A stretch of 64,000 bases of DNA from DATMGU01 sp035555315 (GCA_035555315.1 DATMGU010000046.1:62001-126000), one strand, 5' to 3'; counted from the stretch's first letter, positions 25,598 through 35,917 are shown. The notes: a model not told the origin generated them from the letters alone. Program-made: numbers and translations.

Positions 25598-26821
25598 CTA
25601 TGGTATTGTAAGATATCTCTCGGCGACCTCAAGCACAACGATATCCGGGTGAGTTTCATTTATGAGATCGTAGTCTAATGTTGTCCCATTGTGATGGGTA
25701 TATATCGGATCTTTAAATGTTTCATAGAGAAATAGCGGCCCCATCACGTAGTCGGTAAAGGAGTCTCCCTGAACTAAAAGTCTTGGTTTGTCGGAGAGGT
25801 CGGTTTTAATGTGGTTTTCCGGCCATCCCCATGGCCGTTTTCCAGGTATTCGGGAGACCTCTAACTGATGGGATTTGCCACGCCAATAAAAACCATCCTC
25901 GGGATAGAGTAGCACGTCATACAAGCTGAGTTGCGCCGCGAGGTCGCCCGGCGTGGGTTCGACCTTGATGTCGTAATTGTCGAGGGCGACGGGCTGGGCC
26001 GATGGAAAACGCAAACGAATGCGATCCATCAGCATCTTGTATGCGATGAATGCGCCGCGTGGGCCCCAATGACTGTCAGCGTAAGGATAGATCCGATGCT
26101 CCGCCTTCGCCGCGCGCAGCTCCTGACGAGGGTCTATCAGTTCCAAATCGGGGCTTTTCTGTAGTCGAGCGACCAACTGATCAAGTCTCGTGGTCGAATT
26201 CGGGAGAGGTGGATAGTCAGGCAAATATTCCGGGTAGATCGTGCTCTTATCGGGTGCCACGACGATGTAATACGCGATACCGCGTTCGGCCAGCCATTTC
26301 CGATTTTCCTCGGCCGTCGCGACCCAACGTTCGAGTTCGGCCGGTTTGTAGACATCCTCTCCCGTGTGTTGCTCCAATAGTCGTTCCGGATGATAGGCAT
26401 AGAACAGAAAGTGCTTGCGACCGATCGCAACTGCCGAGGCGCTGCTCACGCCGAGTTTGAGGCGTACCATGCTGTTCCAGCGGATGAGCGTGGTGCGCAA
26501 CCCAAAGCGGTCATCGAGGAAGGCATCGATTTTGTGAGGCAAGGCGATCAAGGTGGCTCTGTCCACCGGCATCTGGGGCGGTGCCGCGAGGACCCGATTT
26601 TCCTGGGTGCCAATGGTCCCCGCGCCGATCAACTGCAGGCCACCGGGGATCGCCAGCAACACGAAGAAACAGCCGACGAGAAAATAATCGGCGACCGAAC
26701 GGGACCGTGCCATGGGTCGTTCGGAGCGGGGGTGTACGGTCGTCTTCACACCGCGAACCGCGAGTGGATCGACAGGGTCGTTTGGAGCGCGGGCAGGGAC
26801 CGATTTCAAAGGGGGCGACAT
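25598..26821 (-). CDS. AlgX/AlgJ-like SGNH O-acetyltransferase for a surface polysaccharide
   Basis: The 407-residue protein has one N-terminal membrane anchor (about residues 45-65) and a periplasmic SGNH-like domain. The AlgX/AlgJ hallmarks are APDKSTIYPEYLP, the catalytic Asp/His in DSHWGPRGAF (249-258) and the nucleophile Ser in GDSF (352-355). Such proteins transfer acetyl groups, passed across the membrane by an MBOAT partner, onto polysaccharides. The MBOAT gene ends 12 bases upstream. An inner start at Met37 is possible. The 25366-25597 gap downstream holds nothing I recognise. Confidence 0.85.
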   Translation of the reverse strand: MSPPLKSVPARAPNDPVDPLAVRGVKTTVHPRSERPMARSRSVADYFLVGCFFVLLAIPGGLQLIGAGTIGTQENRVLAAPPQMPVDRATLIALPHKIDAFLDDRFGLRTTLIRWNSMVRLKLGVSSASAVAIGRKHFLFYAYHPERLLEQHTGEDVYKPAELERWVATAEENRKWLAERGIAYYIVVAPDKSTIYPEYLPDYPPLPNSTTRLDQLVARLQKSPDLELIDPRQELRAAKAEHRIYPYADSHWGPRGAFIAYKMLMDRIRLRFPSAQPVALDNYDIKVEPTPGDLAAQLSLYDVLLYPEDGFYWRGKSHQLEVSRIPGKRPWGWPENHIKTDLSDKPRLLVQGDSFTDYVMGPLFLYETFKDPIYTHHNGTTLDYDLINETHPDIVVLEVAERYLTIP

Positions 26822-26833
26822 CGCGGGAGCCGA

Positions 26834-28246
26834 TCAGAATCGAAAATAGATGAACGGGTTATAGGCGCCACCCGCGATACTCATCGATGAAAGCAGCAGG
26901 AGTACGAGCAAGGCGACTGCGCTGGCGAAGCGGCGCGGGCCGATCGCTACATGTCGGCCCAATCCCGAGCCAAATTCTGCCAGCCAAGGGCCGCTTGCAC
27001 AGATCCCCACGACAAGTGCCAGGGCGACATCAGCATGTAGGAGGCGGCTTGCGGGTATGCCGGCAGCATAAGTGGCGCCAAAACCGGTCATGGCATGGAG
27101 GAAGGTGGCGGCATGGGAGAACGAGTCGGCCCGGAACAACACCCATCCGGTCATGACGGCCAGGATGACATAGGTTCGGCGAATGATCGGCGGAACGGTG
27201 AGCAGAGCGCGACCCAACCCGGCACGCTCCGCTGCCAGAAATGCGCCGTGAAACAATCCCCAGGCAACGAAGGTCCAAGCGGCGCCGTGCCAGACGCCGC
27301 ACAGAAGGAAAACGACGATCAGATTGAAATAGGTCCGTGGAGGTGAACCACGGTTTCCGCCCAGGGGGATGTAGACATAGTCGCGGAACCAGAACGATAG
27401 CGACATGTGCCAGCGCCGCCAGAAATCCGTCATGGATACAGCCGAATACGGGTAGTTGAAATTTGGGGGGAATCGGAAGCCGATAATCAGCCCGAGCCCG
27501 ATCGCCATCGTCGAATATCCGGCGAAATCATAGTAGATCTGGATCGTATAAGCGCTGATGCCGATCCAGGCGTCGATCGTCGACAATCGGTCCGGCGATA
27601 GTCCGAACACCGCATCGGCGGAGGCGGCAACGGAATTCGCGATCAGGACTTTTTGTCCCAACCCGATCATGAACAGACGAATTCCTTGAGCCGTTCGCTC
27701 CAGATTGATGGCGGGGTGGTGCAAATCCTCAGCGATCGTTTTGAAGCGGATGATCGGCCCCGAGACGAGTTGCGGGAACATCGCGATATAGACGGCAAGA
27801 TCGAGAAATCGTCGCTCCGCGGGCACATCCCGTCTGTAGACATCGATCAGATACGACATGGCGTGGAATGTGTAGAAGGAGATGCCAAGAGGCAGGGGTA
27901 CGTCGCGAAGTATCGGGAGAAGACTGCCCTGCCAATTTTGGCTTAGCAGGTTGGTCGCGAGAAAAGCCGAATACTTGAAAAAGATCAATGGCAGCAAATT
28001 GACAACCAAGCCGATGCCGACGACTAAACGATCACGGCCGGCAGTTCTCGTCCGCTCAATCAGCAACCCCAATCCATAATTCGCTATGATTGAACCGAAC
28101 ATCATCAAGACATAGATCGGCTCTCCCCAGGCATAAAAAACCAAACTGAAAGAAAGAAGGATAAATTTTCTTCCGATTCCTGTCGCGTATAGAAGGAGGA
28201 ATGCCGGTAAAAAATAAAAAAGAAATGTTATTGAGCTGAAAACCAC
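26834..28246 (-). CDS. MBOAT-family acyltransferase, AlgI type
   Basis: The 470-residue inner-membrane protein has about ten hydrophobic segments and typical AlgI blocks: PLGISFYTFHAMSYLIDVYR, PQLVSGPIIR, DFWRRWHMSLS and RDYVYIPLGGNRG. The presumed catalytic His is in LLCGVWHGAAWTFVAWGLFH. It would carry acetyl groups across the membrane for the AlgX-like protein encoded next. The two genes are 12 bases apart. The first bases of the gene and the upstream gap are AT-rich relative to neighbours. Confidence 0.9.
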   Translation of the reverse strand: MVFSSITFLFYFLPAFLLLYATGIGRKFILLSFSLVFYAWGEPIYVLMMFGSIIANYGLGLLIERTRTAGRDRLVVGIGLVVNLLPLIFFKYSAFLATNLLSQNWQGSLLPILRDVPLPLGISFYTFHAMSYLIDVYRRDVPAERRFLDLAVYIAMFPQLVSGPIIRFKTIAEDLHHPAINLERTAQGIRLFMIGLGQKVLIANSVAASADAVFGLSPDRLSTIDAWIGISAYTIQIYYDFAGYSTMAIGLGLIIGFRFPPNFNYPYSAVSMTDFWRRWHMSLSFWFRDYVYIPLGGNRGSPPRTYFNLIVVFLLCGVWHGAAWTFVAWGLFHGAFLAAERAGLGRALLTVPPIIRRTYVILAVMTGWVLFRADSFSHAATFLHAMTGFGATYAAGIPASRLLHADVALALVVGICASGPWLAEFGSGLGRHVAIGPRRFASAVALLVLLLLSSMSIAGGAYNPFIYFRF

Positions 28247-28313
28247 TATGGACCTGTTGCCTTGCTACATTCGAGACCGTGCTCTGTATTTGCGAACGCC
28301 TATCGCGATGGCC

Positions 28314-29009
28314 TTAACATATAGTAAGGTAGAGGTTTGAACTGAAAGGACCTAGTGACAGTCCTGTGTAGCCGACACGGTATGATTTGCCCTCGGGAAC
28401 GAGCGACGACAGGAGCCGCTTCGACATGAGGGTTAGTTCCTCTTCCTGAGTCCATTTGTGTTTTCCGGTAAGGGCGCAGGCCAGCCGGAAACTGCTATCT
28501 GTCCAATGAGCCAAAGGGAGTGCCGTGTGGTGTTCGATTGGAAAAAAGCGATTGGGTACGGTTATGAAGACCTGACGCGCTACACGCACCATCTCGCTTA
28601 TGAAATGGGTCTGCTTCTCTCGATTGCCGACATGCTCCAATACAGCATTGGAGGCGGCGATATCGAATTCCTTGTCGGTATATGGTAGCGCTTCGGCGGG
28701 GGCCAACTGGAGATACCGAATCTGCGGGAAAGCAGTCTGGAATTCCTTGGCCTCACCAAGCCCACAGGCAGAGATCTTCTCCGGACGCGGATATAGTCGT
28801 TCCAACAGGTTCGCGCCATCGGTCAGCACATCTGAAACGCCGATATCGAGGATGGTGTCTTCTGCGGTAGGCGAGCACATCGCCATGAAGTCAGCGTATA
28901 TGCGGTCTCGCGCCAGGATCAAGGCGCGCTCACCAAAGCTCGCTGGCTTCGCAACTTCGTAAAAGCGAGTGTCTAAGACACTAGGAAAGGCTTGGCGTTC
29001 ATTGGCCAT
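28314..29009 (-). CDS. SAM-dependent methyltransferase, small
   Basis: The 231-residue protein is a class I methyltransferase fold: motif I is TILDIGVSDVL with DIGxSD in place of the more common GxGxG, followed by ACGLGEA, the DIAASNAVLEHVGNREKQ post-motif and FITVPNRFFPIEHHTALPL. The weakened glycine motif leaves activity uncertain. It lies upstream of the acetylation genes and downstream of a GT2 gene on the same strand. Confidence 0.75.
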   Translation of the reverse strand: MANERQAFPSVLDTRFYEVAKPASFGERALILARDRIYADFMAMCSPTAEDTILDIGVSDVLTDGANLLERLYPRPEKISACGLGEAKEFQTAFPQIRYLQLAPAEALPYTDKEFDIAASNAVLEHVGNREKQTHFISEMVRVARQVFITVPNRFFPIEHHTALPLAHWTDSSFRLACALTGKHKWTQEEELTLMSKRLLSSLVPEGKSYRVGYTGLSLGPFSSNLYLTIC

Positions 29010-29070
29010 GATGTATCACCTATAGCGATCAACTGCGGTCTGGTCGGAGTACGCCGCCGATCTAATAGTC

Positions 29071-30171
29071 TTATTGCGACGACGAGGAAGCTGCGACGTG
29101 GATATCTTGTAACCCAGGCTGCTCCCAGGTGCCCTGCATTAGGTAGAGCAGGCGTTTCACTTCACGTCTACCTCGGCTGACGCTGTCAAGGATAATCCCC
29201 GTAAAGATGCAGAGGCAGGCTAGCAGCATGACCGACGCGGACAGAATCGCCGTGGGAAAGTGCGGCACTGTACCCTGCTGGAGAAAATCCGAGATTGGAA
29301 TAATCCCTAGGCCTAGGCCGGTCGCACTCAAAATGGCTGCAATCCAGCCGAAAAAAAATAGAGGCCGAATTTCCTTAAGTAAATAAAAAATAAACAATAG
29401 AATCCGAGATCCATCACGATAGGTTCTCAACTTGCTTTCGGAGCCATCATCGCGGCTGGAATATCCAACGTCTACTTCCAAAAAGCGAAGCTTGAGTTCC
29501 AATGTATGGATGCTTATTTCAGTTTCAATCTCAAAGCCAGATGAGAGAGACGGAAATGATTTGACGAAGCGGCGGGAAAACACCCGATATCCCGAAAACA
29601 TATCGGCATACTGCTCGTTAAAAACGGCCTTGACCACCCAGTTGAACAGACGGTTGCCGATGATATGCCCAAGGCGATACGCCGAATCGTCGATATGGCG
29701 CCTGACACCCACTACCATGTCGAGATTTTCGTCGCGGAGCAAAGCCGTCATGACGGGAGCTGCGTCAGCATCGTAGGTCCCATCGCCGTCGGCGATGACG
29801 TAAATATCCGCATCGATATCTGCGAACATCCGGCGCACGACATGACCTTTGCCTTGCAAACGTTCGCTTCGAACTTTCGCACCCGCGCGCTTTGCTTCGC
29901 TCACAGTATTGTCGGTCGAATTGTTGTCGTAGACGAAGATATCGGCCTCGGGGAGCGCGCGCCGAAAAGCCTGTACCACCGAGGCGATAGGTTTGCCTTC
30001 ATTGTGACAGGGCAATAGCACGGCGATCCGCTCGGCGCGTCGGTGCACAGAGGGGCGCCCTCCCGTCATTGCGACAGAGGACCCATCTCCCATGGAGGCG
30101 GGTGCCTCAGTTTCCATCATCGCCATTCGGGTCAAGCCATCTTCATACGAGCCGTGGGCTGCAATTAGCAT
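29071..30171 (-). CDS. GT2 glycosyltransferase with C-terminal membrane segments
   Basis: The 366-residue protein has a GT2 domain (about residues 45-270) with AVLLPCHNEGKPIASVV, DNNSTDNT and the metal-binding DGDGTYDADA, then two hydrophobic segments near residues 275-340. This layout is that of polyprenyl-phosphate sugar transferases of the DPM1/GtrB type, which make a lipid-linked monosaccharide donor for GT-C enzymes. Several GT-C-like proteins are encoded nearby, which fits that role. The start is uncertain: Met1, Met16 (30126) and Met27 are possible, and the first 45 residues look disordered. Confidence 0.85.
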   Translation of the reverse strand: MLIAAHGSYEDGLTRMAMMETEAPASMGDGSSVAMTGGRPSVHRRAERIAVLLPCHNEGKPIASVVQAFRRALPEADIFVYDNNSTDNTVSEAKRAGAKVRSERLQGKGHVVRRMFADIDADIYVIADGDGTYDADAAPVMTALLRDENLDMVVGVRRHIDDSAYRLGHIIGNRLFNWVVKAVFNEQYADMFSGYRVFSRRFVKSFPSLSSGFEIETEISIHTLELKLRFLEVDVGYSSRDDGSESKLRTYRDGSRILLFIFYLLKEIRPLFFFGWIAAILSATGLGLGIIPISDFLQQGTVPHFPTAILSASVMLLACLCIFTGIILDSVSRGRREVKRLLYLMQGTWEQPGLQDIHVAASSSSQ

Positions 30172-30240
30172 AATCGTCCACCAAACGCCATTGCTGCCGA
30201 CACGCGGTCGGCCGATGGCGCGGTCTTGTAAACGCCCGAT

Positions 30241-33200
30241 CTATCCCGTCGCCGGAATGAGCGTGAGCGAACGCAGCATCATCACGAGCGGCCGTGCCTC
30301 GTCGCCATGAGCGGGCTGAAATCTATCGTACCCGATCTCGATGACCTGATCCTCAGCGCCGGTCAAATCGACCGGCACGGTGACGAGGGTACCTTCGTCC
30401 GTCTGAGGCAGGGTCATTTCGAGCAGGTGGCTGCCATTCACCGCTATGGTGATCTTAAGTCCGATCAGCCACCGGTTGACGCAGTCGATGATTAGGATGT
30501 GCCTGCCGATTGGCGCAGCACCCAGGCCGATGCGGGTGGCTGGCGCGAAGCACCAGAAAAACGCTTGGGAGATGCCGAGTTCGGGATAAGGTCCTTCTCG
30601 TCGAGACAAGCCGGACAAAGCGTACCAGCCTGTCGCAGCCCGTCGTTGCAGATCGATCGCCGTGCCGGGGCCCGTGGCTTCCTGTGAGAACGCCACCTTA
30701 TGCGGCAGGCCGATACGATCGATCAGACCGAGGCGACGGAGAGCGGCGTAAAGCCGTTGGCCGCAGGCCTCGAGGGACCACTCGTTCTCGGCATAGACGC
30801 GCCCCCAGAAGGCCATGGCACGGCGCGTCCGTGGCCGATGATAAAGGTCGAGAACCGCGGCCTCGAGCTCTGCGGCCGTGGCGGCCCGGGTTACCAGACC
30901 GGTTAGGCCGTCGACGATGGAATCGGCCGTGCCGGTCAGTCCGTGGCTGATCACAGGGGTGCCGCAGGCGATGGCCTCGGCGAAGACCTGACCGAATGTT
31001 TCCTCGGTGCTGGGGCCGACCAGCAGATCCACGGCCGAGTAGATTAATGCCATCTGATCTTCGGTTTCGACATAGCCGAGCGAGCGGAACTTATCCGCCG
31101 GGAGCCCGATCTGTTCGGCGGTGCCATGTCCCGTCGAGACGAACAGCACATCGGGAAGGCGCATATTTAAAACCAGCGAGCGGACTTGTTCGCCGCCTTT
31201 GCGGCTATCGAGGATCGATGAGGCGCTGAAAAGAATGAGGAAGCGATCATGGGGCAGGCCGAGCAGGTCGCGGCTCGCTGCACGGTCGCGGGGACGTAGC
31301 ACGTTCAGGTCGAAGCCAAGGCTTATCCGATCGATCTTCGGTCGGTCGGCTTCGCCGAAGGCCGCCTTCGCGAATTCGGCCGCCCAGGCCGATTGGCAGA
31401 GCAGGATCGGTGCGTTGGGCAATTTGAACAGCAGTCGTTTGCTGGACCAGGCCGCCGAGATTTCCTCGGGGGGAAGTGACGGATACTCGTCCGGCGTGGG
31501 GCACGACGCGTCACAGCCGGTGAGAAACTTCTCGCAAGGTCCTGTATAGGCGCAGCGGCCGGTGAGCCACCAGAAATCGTGGGTGACGATCAGACTTGGC
31601 CACCGTTTGAACACTTCGGTCATGACGAGGGCGTCAAGTTTAACGCCATGCAGGTTCCCGAGCAGGATGATATCGGGATTCGCGGCGCCCAGTTCGGTCA
31701 TCAGCTCGTTCGTCCCGACGCTGACCGTACTCCGACTCCACAGTTCGCCCTCGCTGAACGCGATGGAAACAACATCATGGCCCGCCCGTCGCAGCGCGGC
31801 GGCGAGGCGCGATTGAGCGATGCCGGCGCCCCAATGCCAGCCGTGATCGTTGATGACGGCGACCCGCAATCGGCGGGTGAAATCCGGAGGACTTCGAAGG
31901 CTTACTTCCGGCGCCCTTCCAAGGGCCTCGTAATAGGCCGCGTTCAACGTCTTCAGCTCTTCCGTGAAGCCATTGGCTACATTGGTCTTTTGGTCGTCGT
32001 GATGGCGAAACAGCGCGATGGGACGGCCGATGACGTGGAGCCGCGCGCCGATCTCGGCAAAGCGGCGCCACAAGTCGTAGTCCATGCTGTAGGTAAGATG
32101 CTCGACCACGTGGCCACCAGCGGCATCCCAGATCGCCCGGGAGAAGAATACTTCCGGTTGGTAGAAAAACTGGCTCCCGTTCCAGCCGTGATCGAGATCG
32201 AGCAGGTCGTTGAGGGGCAACGGCCCGTCGTCGCAGGATGTAATGTGCTCTCTGACGAGGCTGCCGTTGCGGTAGATCTCCACGATGCCCGCCACCAGGT
32301 CCGCATCCGAGGTCGCGAAGGCGAGCGCCATGGAGAAGAGGGCGCCGGGGGCCAGCATGTCGTCACTATTCAGCCAAGTCAGGATCTCTCCCGTCGCCAG
32401 TCGCATGCCTTTATTGATTGCGTGGCTCTGGCCGCGATCAGGTTCGCTTACCGCATGGGTGAGCAGATCCCTATAGCGCTCCATGATAGCGGTCGTCCCG
32501 TCCGTCGAGCCGCCATCCATGACGATGTGCTCGACATTCGGATACCCCTGCTGTGCCACCGAGAGGAGCGTCTCTTCGATGAACAGCCCTTGATTGTAGG
32601 ATGGCGTCACGATCGAGATGCGCGGCCATGGGCGGCCATCCGGAAGGGTCTCGGGCACCGCGGCATCGACCGGGCGGACATAGGGCCAACGGCCGTATCC
32701 GCTCGGCGAAAATGGGCCATCCATCAACCAGTCCTGACGGAATGGTTGCAGCAGTGTGGCAATATCGCAGTCGGCGGTCGGCTCCTTCAAGGATTGACCG
32801 ATCAGCGCGGCCCGGGTCAGGGACCAGTTGGCCGGCCGCCGAGTGGCCGGCATGCGGGGCAGTGTACCGGGCCCGGCGAGCATACATTCCGATGCCAATG
32901 TCGGATGCGCGCGAGCGTGGCCCGTGCTGATCAGCCGGGCGATCGCCGAGAGTGCCGTGGCGTCCGCGCGGTGCCAGAGCAACTCGCCCTGTGCCGCCAA
33001 TTGATCGACCAAGTCGCGCAACGCGCGTATCGGAAGCGTGCTCCCCGATCCTTCGATCACCGCAAGCTGCCAGCGGAACGGCACGTCGCGCAACACGTCG
33101 CGCAGGGCGCCATGGTAAACAATGACAGATTGGTGCCGGTCGAGCAGTGCGGATTGGGCGACCAACTCGCGACAACTCGCAAGATCTTCATCGATACAGA

Positions 33201-33438
33201 CGATGGCGAGCGATGCGGGCTCAGGTGCCAGGGCCAGAAGGTCACCCAGCATTTTAAGCGACGGCCGAATCAGGAGAACCGCGTCCTGCGCGCGTTGCAG
33301 GACAACCGCTTCCAAGGGCGCCTCGATGGTTCCATCATGCTCGGTCAACCCAACATTCTCCAGTTTGCCAGCCAGATCAGCTGGCGCTAACTGTTCCGAA
33401 CCCATTTCCATCCTCGGAACTGCCTCTCGCACGCTCAT
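30241..33438 (-). CDS. Large fused glycosyltransferase (GT2 + GT4) with a C-terminal beta domain
   Basis: From ATG 33438 the protein has 1065 residues; TTG 33495 would overlap the next gene by 29 bases. Residues 30-230 resemble a degenerate alpha/beta domain. A GT2 domain follows from about 273 (ISIVTPSYNQG, MDGGSTDGT, LNSDDM). A GT4 domain spans about 540-890, with GAGIAQSRLAAALRRAG and the EX7E motif in STEETFGQVFAEAIACGTP. The last 150 residues are strand-rich (IIDCVNRWLIGLKITIAVNG) and may bind carbohydrate. It probably adds two sugars in sequence to a growing chain at the membrane. Confidence 0.85.
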   Translation of the reverse strand: MSVREAVPRMEMGSEQLAPADLAGKLENVGLTEHDGTIEAPLEAVVLQRAQDAVLLIRPSLKMLGDLLALAPEPASLAIVCIDEDLASCRELVAQSALLDRHQSVIVYHGALRDVLRDVPFRWQLAVIEGSGSTLPIRALRDLVDQLAAQGELLWHRADATALSAIARLISTGHARAHPTLASECMLAGPGTLPRMPATRRPANWSLTRAALIGQSLKEPTADCDIATLLQPFRQDWLMDGPFSPSGYGRWPYVRPVDAAVPETLPDGRPWPRISIVTPSYNQGLFIEETLLSVAQQGYPNVEHIVMDGGSTDGTTAIMERYRDLLTHAVSEPDRGQSHAINKGMRLATGEILTWLNSDDMLAPGALFSMALAFATSDADLVAGIVEIYRNGSLVREHITSCDDGPLPLNDLLDLDHGWNGSQFFYQPEVFFSRAIWDAAGGHVVEHLTYSMDYDLWRRFAEIGARLHVIGRPIALFRHHDDQKTNVANGFTEELKTLNAAYYEALGRAPEVSLRSPPDFTRRLRVAVINDHGWHWGAGIAQSRLAAALRRAGHDVVSIAFSEGELWSRSTVSVGTNELMTELGAANPDIILLGNLHGVKLDALVMTEVFKRWPSLIVTHDFWWLTGRCAYTGPCEKFLTGCDASCPTPDEYPSLPPEEISAAWSSKRLLFKLPNAPILLCQSAWAAEFAKAAFGEADRPKIDRISLGFDLNVLRPRDRAASRDLLGLPHDRFLILFSASSILDSRKGGEQVRSLVLNMRLPDVLFVSTGHGTAEQIGLPADKFRSLGYVETEDQMALIYSAVDLLVGPSTEETFGQVFAEAIACGTPVISHGLTGTADSIVDGLTGLVTRAATAAELEAAVLDLYHRPRTRRAMAFWGRVYAENEWSLEACGQRLYAALRRLGLIDRIGLPHKVAFSQEATGPGTAIDLQRRAATGWYALSGLSRREGPYPELGISQAFFWCFAPATRIGLGAAPIGRHILIIDCVNRWLIGLKITIAVNGSHLLEMTLPQTDEGTLVTVPVDLTGAEDQVIEIGYDRFQPAHGDEARPLVMMLRSLTLIPATG

Positions 33439-33466
33439 TCGGGGCCCTGTACGTCTCGTCGTCGGA

Positions 33467-34870
33467 TCAGCGTTCGAACGACGCTTTCCGAGCAAGACCT
33501 AATCGCTTCCCCAAAGCACGCCAACGCGAATTCGTCATTTCGAAAACCAGCTCTTGCTCCCGCGCCTGGCAAGCCTCGAGCTTTTCACTCAAATTCTGAT
33601 TGCGGGCGCTCAATTCGGTCTCGCGGGCTTTCACGGCACTCAATTCATCGACCAGCTTGGTGATGAGAGGATGAAGCCGAGCGGCTTCTTCCTTCGCGGC
33701 GGTGGTGGCCTCCATCTGCATCTTCGCGGCGAGTTCATGTTGTCGCCCCGACAATTCCGCCGCGTGCAGCGCCGCTGAGAGATCGGCATATTGCTGCATC
33801 ATGACGTCCAGTGTCGTCACTTGAGTCCTTAGCGCCTGGAATTCCGCCTGCAGGAATGACATCGAACCCGCCATGTCGTGCATCGGTGCGAAACTGTCGA
33901 GCAGCAGAGCGTCGTGCAGCGTCGAAGTCGCCAGCGAGGGGACCGCCTTTTCGATCGTGTGTGCGAGCGTGGGCGGGGCCAGCACCACGCAACCCCGGCG
34001 AGCACCCGTCTCGCCGGCGGAGGGCTGGCGTGGGAAGAAGATTGCCATGTCGTCACCCAGGTTTCGTCGCAGGTTCAAGGCCGACAGCGCCTTCTCCGGT
34101 CCCTGATCGTCGTAGGAATAGCCGGGATCGCCTGGCACGCGGAAATCGTCGATCATGATGACCGCGTTTGGATGCCCCCGCAGAATGAGATTGATCTCAG
34201 CCCAGACGGGCAAATCCTCTTGCGAGTTCGAGGCGAGATAAAACAGCGTCGGCTTGTCGGAGAGCACGTTTCTTTCGAATAGGGCGGATAAGAAGATAGA
34301 GTGCTCGCCGCAGAAAATCTCGACGTTCTTGAAGGGAGCCAGACGAAGCTTCGCATATTTACAATATCGAGGGTGCTTCTCGCAGGCGAATATACGGAGA
34401 TTTGCTTCCGCCATGAATGTGGTGGAGGTGGCGCGGAAGGTGCCGGTCTCGACAACGGTGGAAATGCCGAGGCCGTTCACCAGCTCATTGAAGATGGTGC
34501 GCCGGAGCATCTGTCCGTTGAATGGACCGATCGACGCATCCATGTTGGGATGCATTTTGAAATCGAGCTCGGCGGCCATTTTGTAGGCGGTATTCGCCGC
34601 CACGGGAACTCCAAGGCGGGAGAGCACGACCGCCAGAGCATCGAAACTATCCGGGGCGGGGGACAAGTTTATCAAGGCGTCCCCGATGGCTCGATATGCC
34701 TCGATGAACAAAGGCACGCCATCTACATCGGCCAGAATTGCGGTTACCGTTTCAGAAAAATCTTTCGGCAGTTTTGATGCGACGAGTTGGAACACAGTCT
34801 CGGTTTGGTGAGTTCTTAGAAGATAGCCGATATAGTCGCCCGTCTTCTCATAAGTGTGTTCCGTCATCAC
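33467..34870 (-). CDS. Methyltransferase-like protein with C-terminal coiled coil
   Basis: The 467-residue protein has a SAM-binding-like core (about residues 125-300) with STVVETGTFRATSTTFMAE, IFACEKHP, AVIMIDDFRVPGDPGY and GCVVLAPP. From about residue 335 it is a long coiled coil with many Glu/Lys/Gln heptads (AAKEEAARLHPLITKLVDEL, KARETELSARNQNL). The tail NSRWRALGKRLGLA is a type often seen at the ends of glycan-assembly proteins. The coiled coil may measure chain length or tether it to the glycosyltransferase encoded next. Catalysis is unproven. Confidence 0.7.
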   Translation of the reverse strand: MMTEHTYEKTGDYIGYLLRTHQTETVFQLVASKLPKDFSETVTAILADVDGVPLFIEAYRAIGDALINLSPAPDSFDALAVVLSRLGVPVAANTAYKMAAELDFKMHPNMDASIGPFNGQMLRRTIFNELVNGLGISTVVETGTFRATSTTFMAEANLRIFACEKHPRYCKYAKLRLAPFKNVEIFCGEHSIFLSALFERNVLSDKPTLFYLASNSQEDLPVWAEINLILRGHPNAVIMIDDFRVPGDPGYSYDDQGPEKALSALNLRRNLGDDMAIFFPRQPSAGETGARRGCVVLAPPTLAHTIEKAVPSLATSTLHDALLLDSFAPMHDMAGSMSFLQAEFQALRTQVTTLDVMMQQYADLSAALHAAELSGRQHELAAKMQMEATTAAKEEAARLHPLITKLVDELSAVKARETELSARNQNLSEKLEACQAREQELVFEMTNSRWRALGKRLGLARKASFER

Positions 34871-34936
34871 GTCGATATGCCCTGTCTTGAACGGTGGAAA
34901 TACGCAAGGGATGATTTAGCCTAAGCGGATCGTGCG

Positions 34937-35917
34937 TTAACCAAGCTTGCTCAGCACGCAGAAATGTCCGGCGAAGGGCAGGGGTATCTGGAAGCTATAA
35001 CGGCCGCCCATGGCTTTGACGAACTCATCGACCGCGAGCTGGGCTCCCTCCGAGAAAAATCCGTAATCATCCACGACTATCTGACCTCCTGCCGGCATGA
35101 CGCCATCCAGGAAATGCAACGCATCCTTGATCGGCTCGTAAAAATCGAAATCCACATAGGCGAACGCGACATGGGCCGGCAGATCGGCGCTCTTCAGCGC
35201 TTCGTTGACCCACCCCTTCTTGATGATCGTTCGGTCGCGAGGAAATTGGACCTGGGCTAGCTTGTCCAAAACCTCGGTCTCGGGGGAGGCCATCGTGCCC
35301 TGATAGCTGCTCATCGATCCAAGATTGAAGATATCGTCGATCAGACGGTCTTCCGGCCCAGGGGCCGGCAAACCTTCGAAGCTGTCGAACAACCAGAGCT
35401 TGCGGTCGGTCAGGATGATTTCGGTCGCGAGCATGCGTGAGGTTGCGCCTTGGGCGACGCCGAACTCGCAGATATCGCCGGGCACACGCAGCGCCTGATG
35501 CAGGAATTCAATAATGTAGATCGCTTCGCTGATCGTCGTTCCGATAAGATCGTTCAACAGCGCCGCGCGGCCCTCCCGCTTGGGCAGGTCGGGAAATACG
35601 AACTGGCGATACAGCGCCTCGATTTCCACCGCGTCCTGCCAGTGGATCTGTCGCATCGTCTTGCATTGGCTGAGTTCGTCGGCGACGCGTTGGCGGTCCT
35701 CGGATGCGACCTGCGCGGCGGCACTTGCTTCCGACCTCGCCTGCGCCTCAGCCGCGGCACTGGCTTCCGCCGCCGCTACCGCCTGGACCGCCGCGCTCAT
35801 CCGTTCTTCTAACGCATGGCTGCTCAGCTGTGCGGCCGCCACCACATGAGCCGGCAGAATTTCGTATCCGAGCGTGCGAACGACCGAAAGAATCGTGGAT
35901 TTCAGAAAAGTCAGCAT
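34937..35917 (-). CDS. TylF/MycF-family O-methyltransferase with N-terminal coiled coil
   Basis: The 326-residue protein has an N-terminal Ala/Glu-rich helix (about residues 35-85) and a TylF-type methyltransferase domain: YIIEFLHQALRVPGDICEFG, then VAQGATSRMLATEI, WLFDSFEGLPAPGPEDR, HVAFAYVDFDFYEPIKDAL and QIVVDDYGF. The DFDFY and VDDYG acids are the metal/substrate ligands in this family. It probably methylates a sugar hydroxyl. It is the first gene of the minus-strand glycan block and is divergent from the methyltransferase gene at 36234. Confidence 0.88.
   Translation of the reverse strand: MLTFLKSTILSVVRTLGYEILPAHVVAAAQLSSHALEERMSAAVQAVAAAEASAAAEAQARSEASAAAQVASEDRQRVADELSQCKTMRQIHWQDAVEIEALYRQFVFPDLPKREGRAALLNDLIGTTISEAIYIIEFLHQALRVPGDICEFGVAQGATSRMLATEIILTDRKLWLFDSFEGLPAPGPEDRLIDDIFNLGSMSSYQGTMASPETEVLDKLAQVQFPRDRTIIKKGWVNEALKSADLPAHVAFAYVDFDFYEPIKDALHFLDGVMPAGGQIVVDDYGFFSEGAQLAVDEFVKAMGGRYSFQIPLPFAGHFCVLSKLG

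Noticed and set aside
31579..33390. A 603-codon plus-strand frame opposite the large glycosyltransferase
   Set aside because: The minus strand has intact GT2 and GT4 motifs across the same bases; the plus frame matches nothing.
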